Positions 18,566-25,578 of a stretch of 64,000 nt of DNA are shown here, in pieces. Position 1 is the first letter of the stretch. Every line of letters starts with the position of its first letter. Location of the stretch: the NCBI GenBank assembly GCA_003151825.1, contig PLYO01000041.1, positions 1-64,000 on the forward strand, given 5' to 3'. The notes beneath the pieces are model-generated. The model searched no databases. It was not told the DNA's origin and saw only the letters and a program-made list of their open reading frames with translations. A program made the translations under genes and the position numbers. The stretch comes from Ignavibacteriota bacterium. GTDB lineage: Bacteria > Bacteroidota > Ignavibacteria > Palsa-1295.

Positions 18566-19141
18566 TCAGAACTTGAAGTCGAAACCCACGCAAAATGGAA
18601 GATAGTCCAAACCATATACCGCACGAATCGCCATCGACGGTGAAAAGAAATATCGCACTCCAACCTGCCCGGTGAAAAACAAGCCGCTTCCATAACTCGA
18701 CGAAGGATTGAAGCCATCGCCAATGGCAGGCCCAGAGTAACTCGAACTGACGATGACGTATCCGAGCCCAATCCCGATAAAAGGATCCCACTTGGACTGG
18801 ATCCCTTTCGGATCAAGAAGCACAAAGTGATAATCGCAAAGGACTCCAATAGGAATGTACGAATACGTATAGGAATAATCGGAATAAGCATTATCCGACC
18901 AACTCCAATAATCGATCCGAGCGGCAATGGCGAGCCGGCCCGGTCCGACGGTGCCGGGATTCGTGATCGGCGTTTCGAACATTCCGCCAATCATAACACC
19001 GTTGCCAAAACCAATTCCCAGCCCGAGTTCCGGACCGATATAGTTCGAGCCATTGGTAAACTGCGCACTCGCGCGCGAAGGAAGGAGGGCCGTAGCGCCC
19101 AGGAGCGATGCGGCAGCATAAAGAAGCAAGTGTTTTTTCAT
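18566..19141 (-). CDS. Small outer-membrane beta-barrel protein
   Basis: A 191-aa protein with a signal peptide (MKKHLLLYAAASLLGATALL, cleavage near ASAQ). A barrel-like pattern follows: glycine- and tyrosine-rich alternating strands (GPELGLGIGFGNG, GIGLGYVIVSSSY) ending in aromatic GFDFKF. It probably has eight strands, like OmpX/PorG-type barrels. The PorE-like gene follows 94 bp downstream. A T9SS accessory role is possible from context but unproven. Confidence 0.75.
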   Translation of the reverse strand: MKKHLLLYAAASLLGATALLPSRASAQFTNGSNYIGPELGLGIGFGNGVMIGGMFETPITNPGTVGPGRLAIAARIDYWSWSDNAYSDYSYTYSYIPIGVLCDYHFVLLDPKGIQSKWDPFIGIGLGYVIVSSSYSGPAIGDGFNPSSSYGSGLFFTGQVGVRYFFSPSMAIRAVYGLDYLPFCVGFDFKF

Positions 19142-19271
19142 AGAAATTCGATAGAAAAAGGTTAGAAAGGGGAATATGCTGGCGTTTCCAGGCGTATTAT
19201 CGGAGCATTGGAGCGGGCCGGGACCGGGGGACTTGTCACCTCGCGAGGCGGTTCGAACGAATGTTCAACTA

Positions 19272-19279
19272 CAAATATA
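19272..19279 (-). promoter_or_regulatory. Putative Bacteroidota-type -7 box
   Basis: On the minus strand TATATTTG fits the TAnnTTTG -7 consensus of Bacteroidota primary sigma factor promoters. A TTTTG lies upstream, but with a 23-nt spacer, a little longer than usual. It would drive the barrel/PorE-like genes with a ~120-nt leader. Confidence 0.35.
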
Positions 19280-19317
19280 ACACATTTTATTGCCTGTGCG
19301 CTCAAAAGCGTACCGCC

Positions 19318-19416
19318 CTACACCGGTGCCGGTGCCGGTTCCACACACAGCAAAGGTTCCGGCATCACCGCAAGCGCGGCGAAGAAGGTGGGCGCGAGAA
19401 GCCGTTTCGTGAGCAT
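19318..19416 (-). CDS. Micro-ORF 1, signal-peptide-like (array end)
   Basis: A 32-codon ORF too short for the track. It begins MLTKRLLAPTFFAALA and continues MPEPLLCVEPAPAPV before TAG. It belongs to the repeated family with consensus M[LF]PKRLLALxLFAALA found four more times upstream. It starts 14 nt after the DUF2283 stop of the last module. Unlike the others it has no downstream module, so it marks the array end, and it has the most substitutions. Translation is not proven. Confidence 0.5.
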   Translation of the reverse strand: MLTKRLLAPTFFAALAVMPEPLLCVEPAPAPV

Positions 19417-19430
19417 GGGAACGTTAACTT

Positions 19431-19664
19431 TTATGCTGCGAGGCGAAGGTCGGCGAGAACCGGGATACTCCAATCGCTGCTTTGTTCCATTCGCTTGCTG
19501 AAAAAGAGAATTTCGAGATTCTCCACGGCATTCGTTGTCGGGTTCAGACGCACGACGATCTCGTCCTCCAGCATCTCGGACTCCTGCCCGAGATAGGGTT
19601 CGCAGTTATTGATATAAAGAATGTCGCCGGTGCGATCGTAGTGGAATTTTAGCCGTGTGTCCAT
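19431..19664 (-). CDS. DUF2283 protein, putative antitoxin (module 1)
   Basis: Small 77-aa DUF2283-family protein (MDTRLKFHYDRTGDILYIN). I use the ATG at 19664 rather than the longer track start because this is where family similarity begins. Typical features are the Y-D-x-x-G-D-x-L-Y-I opening, then acidic DEIVVRLNP and VENLEILFFSKR. It overlaps the upstream BECR-like gene by 16 nt. It is a close paralogue of the 20415-20648 protein (both end RLAA). Partners of this family are usually predicted as antitoxins of small BECR-fold proteins; this is inference. Confidence 0.75.
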   Translation of the reverse strand: MDTRLKFHYDRTGDILYINNCEPYLGQESEMLEDEIVVRLNPTTNAVENLEILFFSKRMEQSSDWSIPVLADLRLAA

Positions 19665-19984
19665 AATGGTATTCCCTTCGGTTGATATCGTGAAATAAAA
19701 GCGGTAATAACCCAGTTTCGTTCGCTCGATGATATTACGATAACGACCACCCATTTGCCGCCGTATAGTTTAGCATCCCATCGTCCGAAGATGATCCCGT
19801 CCGCGTCCTTTCGCGATCGTACCACGATGGAGGGATTTTCTATGGTTATTCGAATGGTTTGTACCATTGCGCTCAGCTCCATTGCCTTAAACTCTGGATG
19901 CCCGCTTCGAATGTGGTCGATGCGCTCAGAAGTGAGATGTACGTTCTCGCCGAGGAACGGGCAAGGGAAAAGAGCATCAGACAT
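19649..19984 (-). CDS. BECR-like small protein, putative toxin (module 1)
   Basis: 111-aa protein with VHLTSERIDHIRSGHPEF near the N-terminus, a central IENPSIVVRSR, and a C-terminal VVVIVISSSERNWVITAFIS. The conserved His-x-x-Arg-x-x-His region and the final hydrophobic strand with xITAY/F resemble phage-type Barnase-EndoU-ColicinE5-RelE (BECR) fold nucleases. Family assignment is by eye. Its start codon lies inside the end of micro-ORF 2 (8-nt overlap) and its 3' end overlaps DUF2283, so the three are translationally linked. Confidence 0.65.
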   Translation of the reverse strand: MSDALFPCPFLGENVHLTSERIDHIRSGHPEFKAMELSAMVQTIRITIENPSIVVRSRKDADGIIFGRWDAKLYGGKWVVVIVISSSERNWVITAFISRYQPKGIPLWTHG

Positions 19985-20042
19985 CTATAGGATGGGTTAG
20001 GGTAGCGAAGAGGATGAGCGCGAAAAGCCGTTTCGGGAACAT
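19977..20042 (-). CDS. Micro-ORF 2, signal-peptide-like leader
   Basis: 21-codon ORF MFPKRLFALILFATLTHPIDV ending in TGA that overlaps the start of the module 1 BECR-like gene by 8 nt in another frame. It begins 11 nt after the coiled-coil gene. The peptide has a basic n-region and a hydrophobic core like a signal peptide but no mature domain. Possible roles: coupling leader, recombination repeat, or decayed gene start. Confidence 0.5.
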   Translation of the reverse strand: MFPKRLFALILFATLTHPIDV

Positions 20043-20053
20043 GGTGGTGTGCT

Positions 20054-20311
20054 TTAGGGCCGGTTCATATTTCGCAGTTGTTCGGAAATCTCGGCGAATA
20101 ATTCGTTTTGCCGTGCTTCGATGCGCTCCGACCGGTCGATGCGGTCTCCTTCGAGGACGAGCAGACGCTCTGTGTTTTCCAGCGCGCGTTCGAGGACTGC
20201 CATTCGCTCATCGTGCATCCCGATTATATCGTGAAGAGCGTTCATTCGCTCATCGTGTTTGATGATCAACTCTTCGATTTTACTTAGACGCCCATTTTGG
20301 TTTGCTTCCAT
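20054..20311 (-). CDS. Small coiled-coil protein in the array
   Basis: 85-aa, highly charged, almost entirely alpha-helical protein with heptad spacing (RLSKIEELIIKHDERMNAL, then repeated HDERM). No signal peptide or enzymatic motif. It is the only cassette in the array that lacks the BECR/DUF2283 pair. An upstream GAGG sits before the ATG. It is flanked by micro-ORFs 3 and 2. Small coiled-coil proteins of this kind occur beside mobile islands; function unknown. Confidence 0.6.
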   Translation of the reverse strand: MEANQNGRLSKIEELIIKHDERMNALHDIIGMHDERMAVLERALENTERLLVLEGDRIDRSERIEARQNELFAEISEQLRNMNRP

Positions 20312-20343
20312 AGAAAAAAAACCTCAAATAGTGATACAATAGT

Positions 20344-20400
20344 TCAAGAACCCGCGAGCGCGGCGAAGAGGGGGAGCGCGAGAAGCCGTTTCGGGAGCAT
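20344..20400 (-). CDS. Micro-ORF 3, signal-peptide-like leader
   Basis: 18-codon ORF MLPKRLLALPLFAALAGS followed by TGA, starting 14 nt after the module 2 DUF2283 stop. The next gene (coiled-coil) begins 32 nt further on, so this copy is not overlapping. It is the copy closest to the family consensus. Confidence 0.5.
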   Translation of the reverse strand: MLPKRLLALPLFAALAGS

Positions 20401-20414
20401 GATGAGTTTTATTT

Positions 20415-20648
20415 TTATGCGGCGAGGCGCATTTCGGTCAGGAATGGAAGCGTAAAATCGTTCGTCTGCTTCAGACGCTTCGAGTAGAAGAGAATTTCCA
20501 CATTCTCGACTTCGTTAGTGCCGGGGTTCAGCCGCACGACGACATCGTCGCCAAGCGCCTCCGATTCCTGTTCGGCGTAGGGCTTACACCGGTCGATATA
20601 CAGAATATCGCCGATCTGATCGTAGTGAAACGTTAATCTTCCTGCCAT
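20415..20648 (-). CDS. DUF2283 protein, putative antitoxin (module 2)
   Basis: 77-aa DUF2283 protein (MAGRLTFHYDQIGDILYID) with ALGDDVVVRLNPGTNEVENVEI and C-terminal EMRLAA. It is the same length as, and clearly paralogous to, the module 1 partner. It overlaps the preceding BECR-like gene by 16 nt, exactly as in module 1, showing that the modules duplicated as units. Likely antitoxin or modulator of its neighbour (inference). Confidence 0.75.
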   Translation of the reverse strand: MAGRLTFHYDQIGDILYIDRCKPYAEQESEALGDDVVVRLNPGTNEVENVEILFYSKRLKQTNDFTLPFLTEMRLAA

Positions 20649-20962
20649 AGAATTTCTCCTTCCGGTACCTCGTGCGAACTATATGCCGTGATAATCCACT
20701 TCCGTTCCGGGTCATCGATTACAACAACAAGCAAGAACGTTCCGTTGTGCAATTCCGGATGCCATTTAACGAATACTATCCCGTGTTTGTCCGTGCTTGA
20801 TGTCTGAATGATTGACGGAGTGCGAAGTGTCTCCAAAATCATCGTTTCCAACTCTTCCGAGGAACCTAAGTCCGAATGCCGGGAAAGAATATGACTTCTG
20901 CGTTCGGATGTCAAAACGACCTCCGTTTTGAAGTATGGTGCATAGAATAATGTGTTATTCAT
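20633..20962 (-). CDS. BECR-like small protein, putative toxin (module 2)
   Basis: 109-aa protein with VVLTSERRSHILSRHSDL, LRTPSIIQTSS and LLVVVIDDPERKWIITAYSS, aligning throughout with the module 1 protein although clearly diverged. The His-x-x-x-Arg-His pattern and terminal ITAY strand suggest a BECR-type RNase fold (unverified). Its ATG overlaps the TGA of micro-ORF 4 as ATGA, the classic arrangement for translational re-initiation. Confidence 0.65.
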   Translation of the reverse strand: MNNTLFYAPYFKTEVVLTSERRSHILSRHSDLGSSEELETMILETLRTPSIIQTSSTDKHGIVFVKWHPELHNGTFLLVVVIDDPERKWIITAYSSHEVPEGEILWQED

Positions 20963-21033
20963 TCGTTATTCCATCTCATAGCTACCGCGAGCGCGGCGAA
21001 GAGGGTGAGTGCGAGAAGCCGTTTCGGAAACAT
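20959..21033 (-). CDS. Micro-ORF 4, signal-peptide-like leader
   Basis: 24-codon ORF beginning MFPKRLLALTLFAALAVAM and ending in TGA within an ATGA overlap with the module 2 BECR-like gene. It starts 10 nt after the module 3 DUF2283 stop. Compared with micro-ORF 5, two of three changes in the first 13 codons are synonymous, hinting at selection on the peptide. Confidence 0.55.
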   Translation of the reverse strand: MFPKRLLALTLFAALAVAMRWNNE

Positions 21034-21043
21034 TCTTATGCCA

Positions 21044-21253
21044 TTAGTGCGCATGTTCGAAGGCAACTCGCAATTCACTCGGGTGTGGATAATGGACGTT
21101 CAGCTTTTCGAAGCCGAGAACCTTCCCACTGCCGGACTTCATCACAATGATCTCATCTCCAATTTCCTCTGCCACCGATTCCTGAGCAGGGTCATCGAAC
21201 CAGACAGTCAGCGTCCGTCCGGTTTCATCGTAATAGACTTTTATCTGGTCCAT
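21044..21253 (-). CDS. DUF2283 protein, putative antitoxin (module 3)
   Basis: 69-aa DUF2283 member (MDQIKVYYDETGRTLTVWFDD) with a conserved acidic EEIGDEIIVMKSG stretch and GFEKLNV. It is more diverged than the module 1 and 2 paralogues. It overlaps the end of the broken BECR-like gene by 13 nt. It remains intact although its presumed partner is frameshifted. Confidence 0.75.
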   Translation of the reverse strand: MDQIKVYYDETGRTLTVWFDDPAQESVAEEIGDEIIVMKSGSGKVLGFEKLNVHYPHPSELRVAFEHAH

Positions 21254-21566
21254 ATTCTATCTCCCTCCTTGATCGCTTCGGTAATATAAGCTGTGACCAA
21301 AAATCCCGATGTTTCGTTCAACTCTTTAACTACCGCGCAGACCCAGCGTTTAGAACGCACGGTCGGTAAAAAAGATACACCGAGGGGTCGCTTTTGCTTT
21401 GGCGAATCTCTTCGGGATCTTGAATGGTGGCGCGGACAAGCTCTTCTTGTCCTTCCATGACCGGATGCTTTTGGGTGGTGATCGTGCGCCAATACGCTTT
21501 CGTTACTCGCACGTTGAACCCAAGCGGCGTATCGACCTCAAAGAGAATATCGTCCTGGGTTATCAT
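21241..21566 (-). pseudogene. Frameshifted BECR-like toxin gene (module 3)
   Basis: The ORF opens at ATG 21566 (MITQDDILFEVDTPLGFNV) and carries VRVTKAYWRTITTQKHPVM and SKSDPSVYLFYR. It then leaves frame near a T-run at about 21370. The family C-terminus (KRWVCAVVKELNETSGFLV, then TAYITEAIKEG) continues in another frame to 21241. Joined, they make a ~108-aa member of a widespread small-protein family (DP-x-VYL-x-YR ... GFLVTAY ... IKEG). Either a real inactivation or a homopolymer error in the assembly. Confidence 0.7.
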
Positions 21567-21609
21567 TAGGGGCGAAGAGGGTAAGTGCCAGAAGCCGTTT
21601 CGGAAGCAT
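21538..21609 (-). CDS. Micro-ORF 5, first leader of the array
   Basis: 23-codon ORF MLPKRLLALTLFAPNDNPGR... ending TGA, overlapping the start of the frameshifted BECR-like gene by 29 nt. It is the promoter-proximal copy and follows the GGCACT/GGGCACTTT leader by about 35 nt. Confidence 0.5.
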   Translation of the reverse strand: MLPKRLLALTLFAPNDNPGRYSL

Positions 21610-21643
21610 GATGTACTGCCCTGAAAAGCCGCGCGGGAAGTTG

Positions 21644-21678
21644 AAAGTGCCCACGGCGGAAGGTAAACTCCGAGTGCC
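21644..21678 (-). promoter_or_regulatory. Shared array leader, copy A
   Basis: On the minus strand GGCACTC is followed by TTTACC and, 27 nt after the first half-site, by GGGCACTTT, about 35 nt before the first micro-ORF. The same pattern with 27-28 nt spacing is found at 45815-45850 and 47005-47041 upstream of the second toxin-antitoxin island. It probably contains the array promoter or an operator; which sigma factor reads it is unknown. Confidence 0.5.
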
Positions 21679-21848
21679 GAAATGGCGACCCTGAAAAAGC
21701 CACTCCTTTTCAAGGAAGGGGGCTTTTTCATTGAATTAAAAAATCTATCAACGATTCCGGTTACGGTTGTGTTAAGCCTCTCCTGCATCGAAGCGACTTT
21801 GGCGAAATCAGCGTGTTTTTGCCAAAAACGGAGGAATATCACTAAGGA

Positions 21849-22517
21849 ATGCTCAATCTCATATTCGTAATCATCGCGGGCTATCTCATCGGCTCGATCC
21901 CGTTCGGCATTATTATTTCGAAAAAATTTCGCGGCTTCGACATCCGCTCGAAAGGCTCGGGCAACATCGGTTCGACGAATGCGTTTCGCGTGCTCGGCTG
22001 GAAACTCGGTCTGGCGGTTCAAATTCTCGATTTAGCGAAAGGCTTAGGCGTCATTTTGCTCGCAACCTATTTTTACAATGGCCTTCCATTTCATAATGCC
22101 ACGCCGTTTCAGGACATCACCGTGTTCCGGCTGATTGCCGGCGGTTCTGCCGTGCTCGGACATGTCTTTACCATTTTTGCAGGATTTCGCGGCGGCAAGG
22201 GAATCAGCACCGCAGCGGGTATGATGATTGGCGTTGCGCCGGTCGAAGTTGCGGTCGCGGTAGGAATTTTTCTTTTGGTGGTATTCTTCAGCGGTTACGT
22301 CTCGCTCGCATCGATTATCGCCGCCATCACGCTGCCCACGACGATGTTCCTTCGGGAGAATGCTTTCGGCGTTCAAATCACCGGCTATAACACGCTTATT
22401 TTCTTCGCCATTGGCCTCTCGTCCTTTTTGATTTATACGCACCGTTCGAATATCGCGCGGCTGCTTGCGAACCGCGAGCACCGTTTCGAAGGCCTTCGCA
22501 TCTTTAGTAAAGGGTGA
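21849..22517 (+). CDS. plsY: Acyl-phosphate:glycerol-3-phosphate acyltransferase PlsY
   Basis: Inner-membrane enzyme transferring acyl groups from acyl-phosphate to glycerol-3-phosphate, the first step of phospholipid synthesis. It is 222 aa with five to seven membrane segments. Signature loops: GSIPFGIIISK, RSKGSGNIGSTNAFR near residue 38, and GHVFTIFAGFRGGKGISTA near residue 105. Its stop overlaps the gpsA start by 4 nt, placing substrate production and use in one operon. Confidence 0.95.
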   Translation: MLNLIFVIIAGYLIGSIPFGIIISKKFRGFDIRSKGSGNIGSTNAFRVLGWKLGLAVQILDLAKGLGVILLATYFYNGLPFHNATPFQDITVFRLIAGGSAVLGHVFTIFAGFRGGKGISTAAGMMIGVAPVEVAVAVGIFLLVVFFSGYVSLASIIAAITLPTTMFLRENAFGVQITGYNTLIFFAIGLSSFLIYTHRSNIARLLANREHRFEGLRIFSKG

Positions 22518-23512
22518 ATGCGGCCGTCATTGGCGCCGGTGGCTGGGGAACCACGCTTGCCCGATTGCTGGATGAGCGCGGTCACTGCGTAACGCTCTGG
22601 GCGCGGCGTGAAGCATTTGCCGAAGAGCTTCGACGCACTCATGAGAATGCCGTTTACCTTCCCAGCATCGAGCTTTCTCCCACCATTGAAATTACGCACG
22701 AGGCTTCCGCGCTTTCGGGCCAGGAACTTTATGTATTTGCGCTGCCGTGTCAGTCCACGCGCGAAGTTATTGTAGAACTCTCCAAATATATTGCTCGAAC
22801 GGACGCGATTTACGTTAGCGCGTCAAAAGGAATTGAAAAGACCACGCTCTTTCGAGTGACAGAAATTATTTCCGATGCGCTTGCCGTGGATGCATCCCGC
22901 ACCGTTGCGCTTTCCGGGCCGAGCCACGCAGAAGAAGTTGCGCGAAGGGTTCCCACCGCAATCGTTGCCGCAAGTTTGGAGCATGATGTTGCGCGTGAGG
23001 TGCAGAGCGCGTTTTTTCTGCCCTATTTCAGAGTCTATTCCAGTTCCGATGTCGTTGGCGTCGAGCTTGCTGCTGCGCTGAAAAATGTTATTGCGATCTG
23101 CGCTGGCATTACCGAGGGCGCGGGTTTCGGCGACAACACCAAGGCGGCGCTCGTAACGCGCGGGCTTGCCGAAATGCAACGATTGGGCATCGCGCTCGGC
23201 GCCGAAGAGCATACGTTTAGCGGACTCGCGGGACTCGGCGATCTCTTCGTCACCTGTTCGAGCAAGCATTCTCGCAATCGCTTCGTCGGCCAGCAAATTG
23301 GACGCGGAAGAAAACTTCCCGAAATTTTGCATGATTTAAAAATGATCGCCGAAGGCGTCTCGACGGCGGAATCGGCTAAGAATCTCGCCGAGCTTCATAA
23401 GATCGAAATGCCGATTGTTCAGCAGACCTACAAAATCCTGTTCGAACACAAAGACCCGCGCGAGGCCACGAACGACCTGATGAACCGAGATCCAAAATCT
23501 GAACGTTGGTAA
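22514..23512 (+). CDS. gpsA: Glycerol-3-phosphate dehydrogenase [NAD(P)+]
   Basis: Cytoplasmic enzyme reducing dihydroxyacetone phosphate to sn-glycerol-3-phosphate for membrane lipids. It is 332 aa. The N-terminal Rossmann motif is VIGAGGWGTTLARLL; SKGIEKTTL and ALSGPSHAEEV follow. The catalytic Lys region is GVELAAALKNVIAICAGI and the C-terminal signature FGDNTKAALVTRGLAEM. It starts with GTG overlapping the plsY stop (GTGA). After it, a short stretch resembling ACGATTTACAGGATG dispersed repeats precedes the Uma2 gene. Confidence 0.96.
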   Translation: MNAAVIGAGGWGTTLARLLDERGHCVTLWARREAFAEELRRTHENAVYLPSIELSPTIEITHEASALSGQELYVFALPCQSTREVIVELSKYIARTDAIYVSASKGIEKTTLFRVTEIISDALAVDASRTVALSGPSHAEEVARRVPTAIVAASLEHDVAREVQSAFFLPYFRVYSSSDVVGVELAAALKNVIAICAGITEGAGFGDNTKAALVTRGLAEMQRLGIALGAEEHTFSGLAGLGDLFVTCSSKHSRNRFVGQQIGRGRKLPEILHDLKMIAEGVSTAESAKNLAELHKIEMPIVQQTYKILFEHKDPREATNDLMNRDPKSERW

Positions 23513-23610
23513 ACCAAACCACGATTTACAGGATGAAAAGGATGCACAGGATAGGTTTCGTGAACGAATCCAGCGTGAGATGCTTTTAGGACTTTGAGGT
23601 ACGATTTATT

Positions 23611-24165
23611 ATGCTGCTAACCACCGAAAAGCGATATACGAAAGAAGATTACGAGCAACTGCCTGAAGGTGCGCCGTATCAACTGATTGGCGGAGAATTA
23701 ATTATGAGTCCGAGTCCGACATTTTTTCATCAAGGGATTATTGCTAATATTTTTGAAAAACTCAGGCCTTTCGTTCGAAAGAACGGCCTTGGTGAGTTGG
23801 CGCTTTCACCCTTGGATGTCCACCTTACGGAAGAGGATATTTATCAGCCCGATCTGATCTTCATTCGGAAGGAAAAGCTACCCTCCATCGGCCCGCATGA
23901 CCGTATTCACTTCGTACCTGATTTAGTGATTGAAATTCTTTCGCCTTCGACCGCCTATTACGATTACTCTCACAAGAAAGCTGTGTATTGCGAGCGTGGG
24001 GTGAAAGAATACTGGATCGTTGACCCCGAAGACCAGACCATTGAGATCATGGTCAATGACGGAAATTTTTATCGGACTGAAGCTTTGCTACGTGCTCCTG
24101 CTGTGCTCGAATCCGCGATGTTCCCGGGATTCAGCATGAACGTCGAAGAAGTATTTGCCCTCTGA
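23611..24165 (+). CDS. Uma2-family (DUF820) putative endonuclease
   Basis: 184-aa member of the Uma2/DUF820 family with a restriction-endonuclease-like PD-(D/E)xK fold. Visible: EDYEQLPEGAPYQLIGGEL at the N-terminus, YQPDLIFIRKEK, and the core PDLVIEILSPSTAYYDYSHK with a downstream Lys, then VKEYWIVDPE. Members are abundant in cyanobacteria and FCB bacteria, often in many copies. Biological role unclear; a selfish or nuclease function is inferred. It lies 11 nt upstream of the dehydrogenase gene. Confidence 0.85.
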   Translation: MLLTTEKRYTKEDYEQLPEGAPYQLIGGELIMSPSPTFFHQGIIANIFEKLRPFVRKNGLGELALSPLDVHLTEEDIYQPDLIFIRKEKLPSIGPHDRIHFVPDLVIEILSPSTAYYDYSHKKAVYCERGVKEYWIVDPEDQTIEIMVNDGNFYRTEALLRAPAVLESAMFPGFSMNVEEVFAL

Positions 24166-24176
24166 TTATTTATACA

Positions 24177-25163
24177 ATGCTTCGAATCGGTATTGCCGGA
24201 GTCGGCCATTTAGGGAAAATCCACGCCAAACTTTGGAAGGAAGTCGATGGCGTTACCGTCACCGGAATTTATGATGTAAGTCCTGAGGCAGCAAGCACCG
24301 TTTCGAGCGAAACGGGCATCGAAAGCTTCGAAGATTTTTCTACGTTCTTGCACCAGATCGATGCCCTTTCCATCGTAACATCCACGCCATCGCATTATGC
24401 GATTGCAAAGCAAGCCATCGAAGCGGGCAAGCATGTCCTGATCGAAAAACCGATCACAACTACGACCGAGCAAGCCGAAGAATTGATCGAGCTTGCGAAA
24501 AAGCGTAATGTAAAAATTCAGGTTGGGCATATCGAGCGGTTCAATCCTGCGCTGCTGGCTGCGGAGCCATATCTCGACGATCCCCGATTTTTCGAATCGC
24601 ACCGCATGGCGCAGTTCCAGCCGCGCGGCAGCGATGTTGCCGTGGTGCTCGATCTCATGATTCACGACATCGATGTTATTCTTTCGCTCGTTAAATCTCC
24701 CGTGAAATCCATCGATGCTTCGGGAGTAGCCGTCGTTTCCGAAGAATTGGATATTGCAAACGCCCGCATTAAATTCGAGAATGGAGCGGTTGCCAACGTG
24801 ACGGCCAGCCGCATTTCGCAAACGCCGATGCGCAAGCTCCGAATTTTTGCGAAGGAAGCGTATCTCTCGCTGGATTTCGGAACGAAATCCGTGGATGTCT
24901 TTCGGCTGGAATCTGGTGGCGAGGACGCCACCAGCCACGCGGGGTTGACCATGAAGCTTGGGCAAATCGAAAAAGGAAATGTTCCCAGGAACATTATTTA
25001 CGAAAAGCCTAATGTGCGCGATATGAACCCGCTGAAATACGAGCTCGAAATTTTCCGCGATGCCATTCTGAAGGATACCACCCCCCTCGTTTCCGGCGTG
25101 GATGGACTGAACGCCCTCCGCGTCGCCGAGATGATCCTGAAAGCGATCGAAGCGGGAATGTAG
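24177..25163 (+). CDS. Gfo/Idh/MocA-family oxidoreductase
   Basis: NAD(P)-dependent sugar dehydrogenase-like protein of 328 aa. The N-terminal Rossmann motif is RIGIAGVGHLGKIHAKLW, and the family EKP motif is in LIEKPITTTTEQAEEL (catalytic Lys). VGHIERFNPALL and MIHDIDVILSLV are typical of the group that includes UDP-GlcNAc 3-dehydrogenases such as GnnA and WlbA. The substrate cannot be fixed from sequence. A nucleotide-sugar/lipid A role is plausible but no partner aminotransferase is nearby. Confidence 0.85.
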   Translation: MLRIGIAGVGHLGKIHAKLWKEVDGVTVTGIYDVSPEAASTVSSETGIESFEDFSTFLHQIDALSIVTSTPSHYAIAKQAIEAGKHVLIEKPITTTTEQAEELIELAKKRNVKIQVGHIERFNPALLAAEPYLDDPRFFESHRMAQFQPRGSDVAVVLDLMIHDIDVILSLVKSPVKSIDASGVAVVSEELDIANARIKFENGAVANVTASRISQTPMRKLRIFAKEAYLSLDFGTKSVDVFRLESGGEDATSHAGLTMKLGQIEKGNVPRNIIYEKPNVRDMNPLKYELEIFRDAILKDTTPLVSGVDGLNALRVAEMILKAIEAGM

Positions 25164-25485
25164 GTGCATGGCCAGCAAAGCCAAAAAAGACCTGCTTAGA
25201 GTACACTACAACAGGCCTCAATCAATTTTCAATGAACTCCGGTGATCGATGTCCCCCAAGCTAAGGGTAGACCCGCCCAGGACTTTTTGATCACCCCCAG
25301 TGCGCCAAATAGATTTCAGTGGATGAGGGGTCATCGCGTTAGCCAATCATCGCATTTTATGCGAATCTCATCCATGTGCAGGGATAACTCATGCCTGTAC
25401 CGGCAGCGGAATTTATACACTCTCAACGCTCGCAGTGGGCTTTATACGTGTAAAAAGACAAATGTTTCATTTTATCATATAAATT
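25164..25485. other. Gene-free spacer before the transposon
   Basis: About 320 bp without a convincing ORF (track entry 25242..25487 has no recognisable features) or RNA gene. It ends at the left target-site duplication of the IS1595-family element. Confidence 0.4.
25478..25485. repeat. Target-site duplication, left copy
   Basis: TATAAATT directly outside the left inverted repeat. The identical octamer is at 27879-27886 outside the right end. An 8-bp duplication is characteristic of IS1595-family transposition. Confidence 0.85.
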
Positions 25486-25515
25486 GATGATTATCCCCTT
25501 CACAAACCTGTTTTC
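25486..25515 (+). repeat. Left terminal inverted repeat
   Basis: 30 bp starting GATGATTATCCCCTTCACAA, the inverse of 27849-27878 with one mismatch at position 2. Confidence 0.9.
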
Positions 25516-25560
25516 CGTGAGAAAGACAACGTAATTCAAGGCTGTTGATTGGAAATTTCG

Positions 25561-25568
25561 TATCTTTG
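25561..25568 (+). promoter_or_regulatory. Putative -7 box inside the transposon
   Basis: TATCTTTG matches TAnnTTTG. A TTG lies upstream but with only 13 nt between, shorter than ideal. It would drive the small membrane-protein gene with a very short or leaderless 5' end. Confidence 0.35.
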
Positions 25569-25578
25569 TAATTTTGAA

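Noticed and set aside
19318-21678. Classical integron array
   Set aside because: Repeat spacing fits, but no integrase gene and no clear attC-type paired core sites were seen; kept only as an analogy.
24210-25184. 324-aa minus-strand ORF opposite the Gfo/Idh/MocA gene
   Set aside because: Antisense shadow of a well-supported dehydrogenase; composition is rich in H, R and F as in shadow frames.
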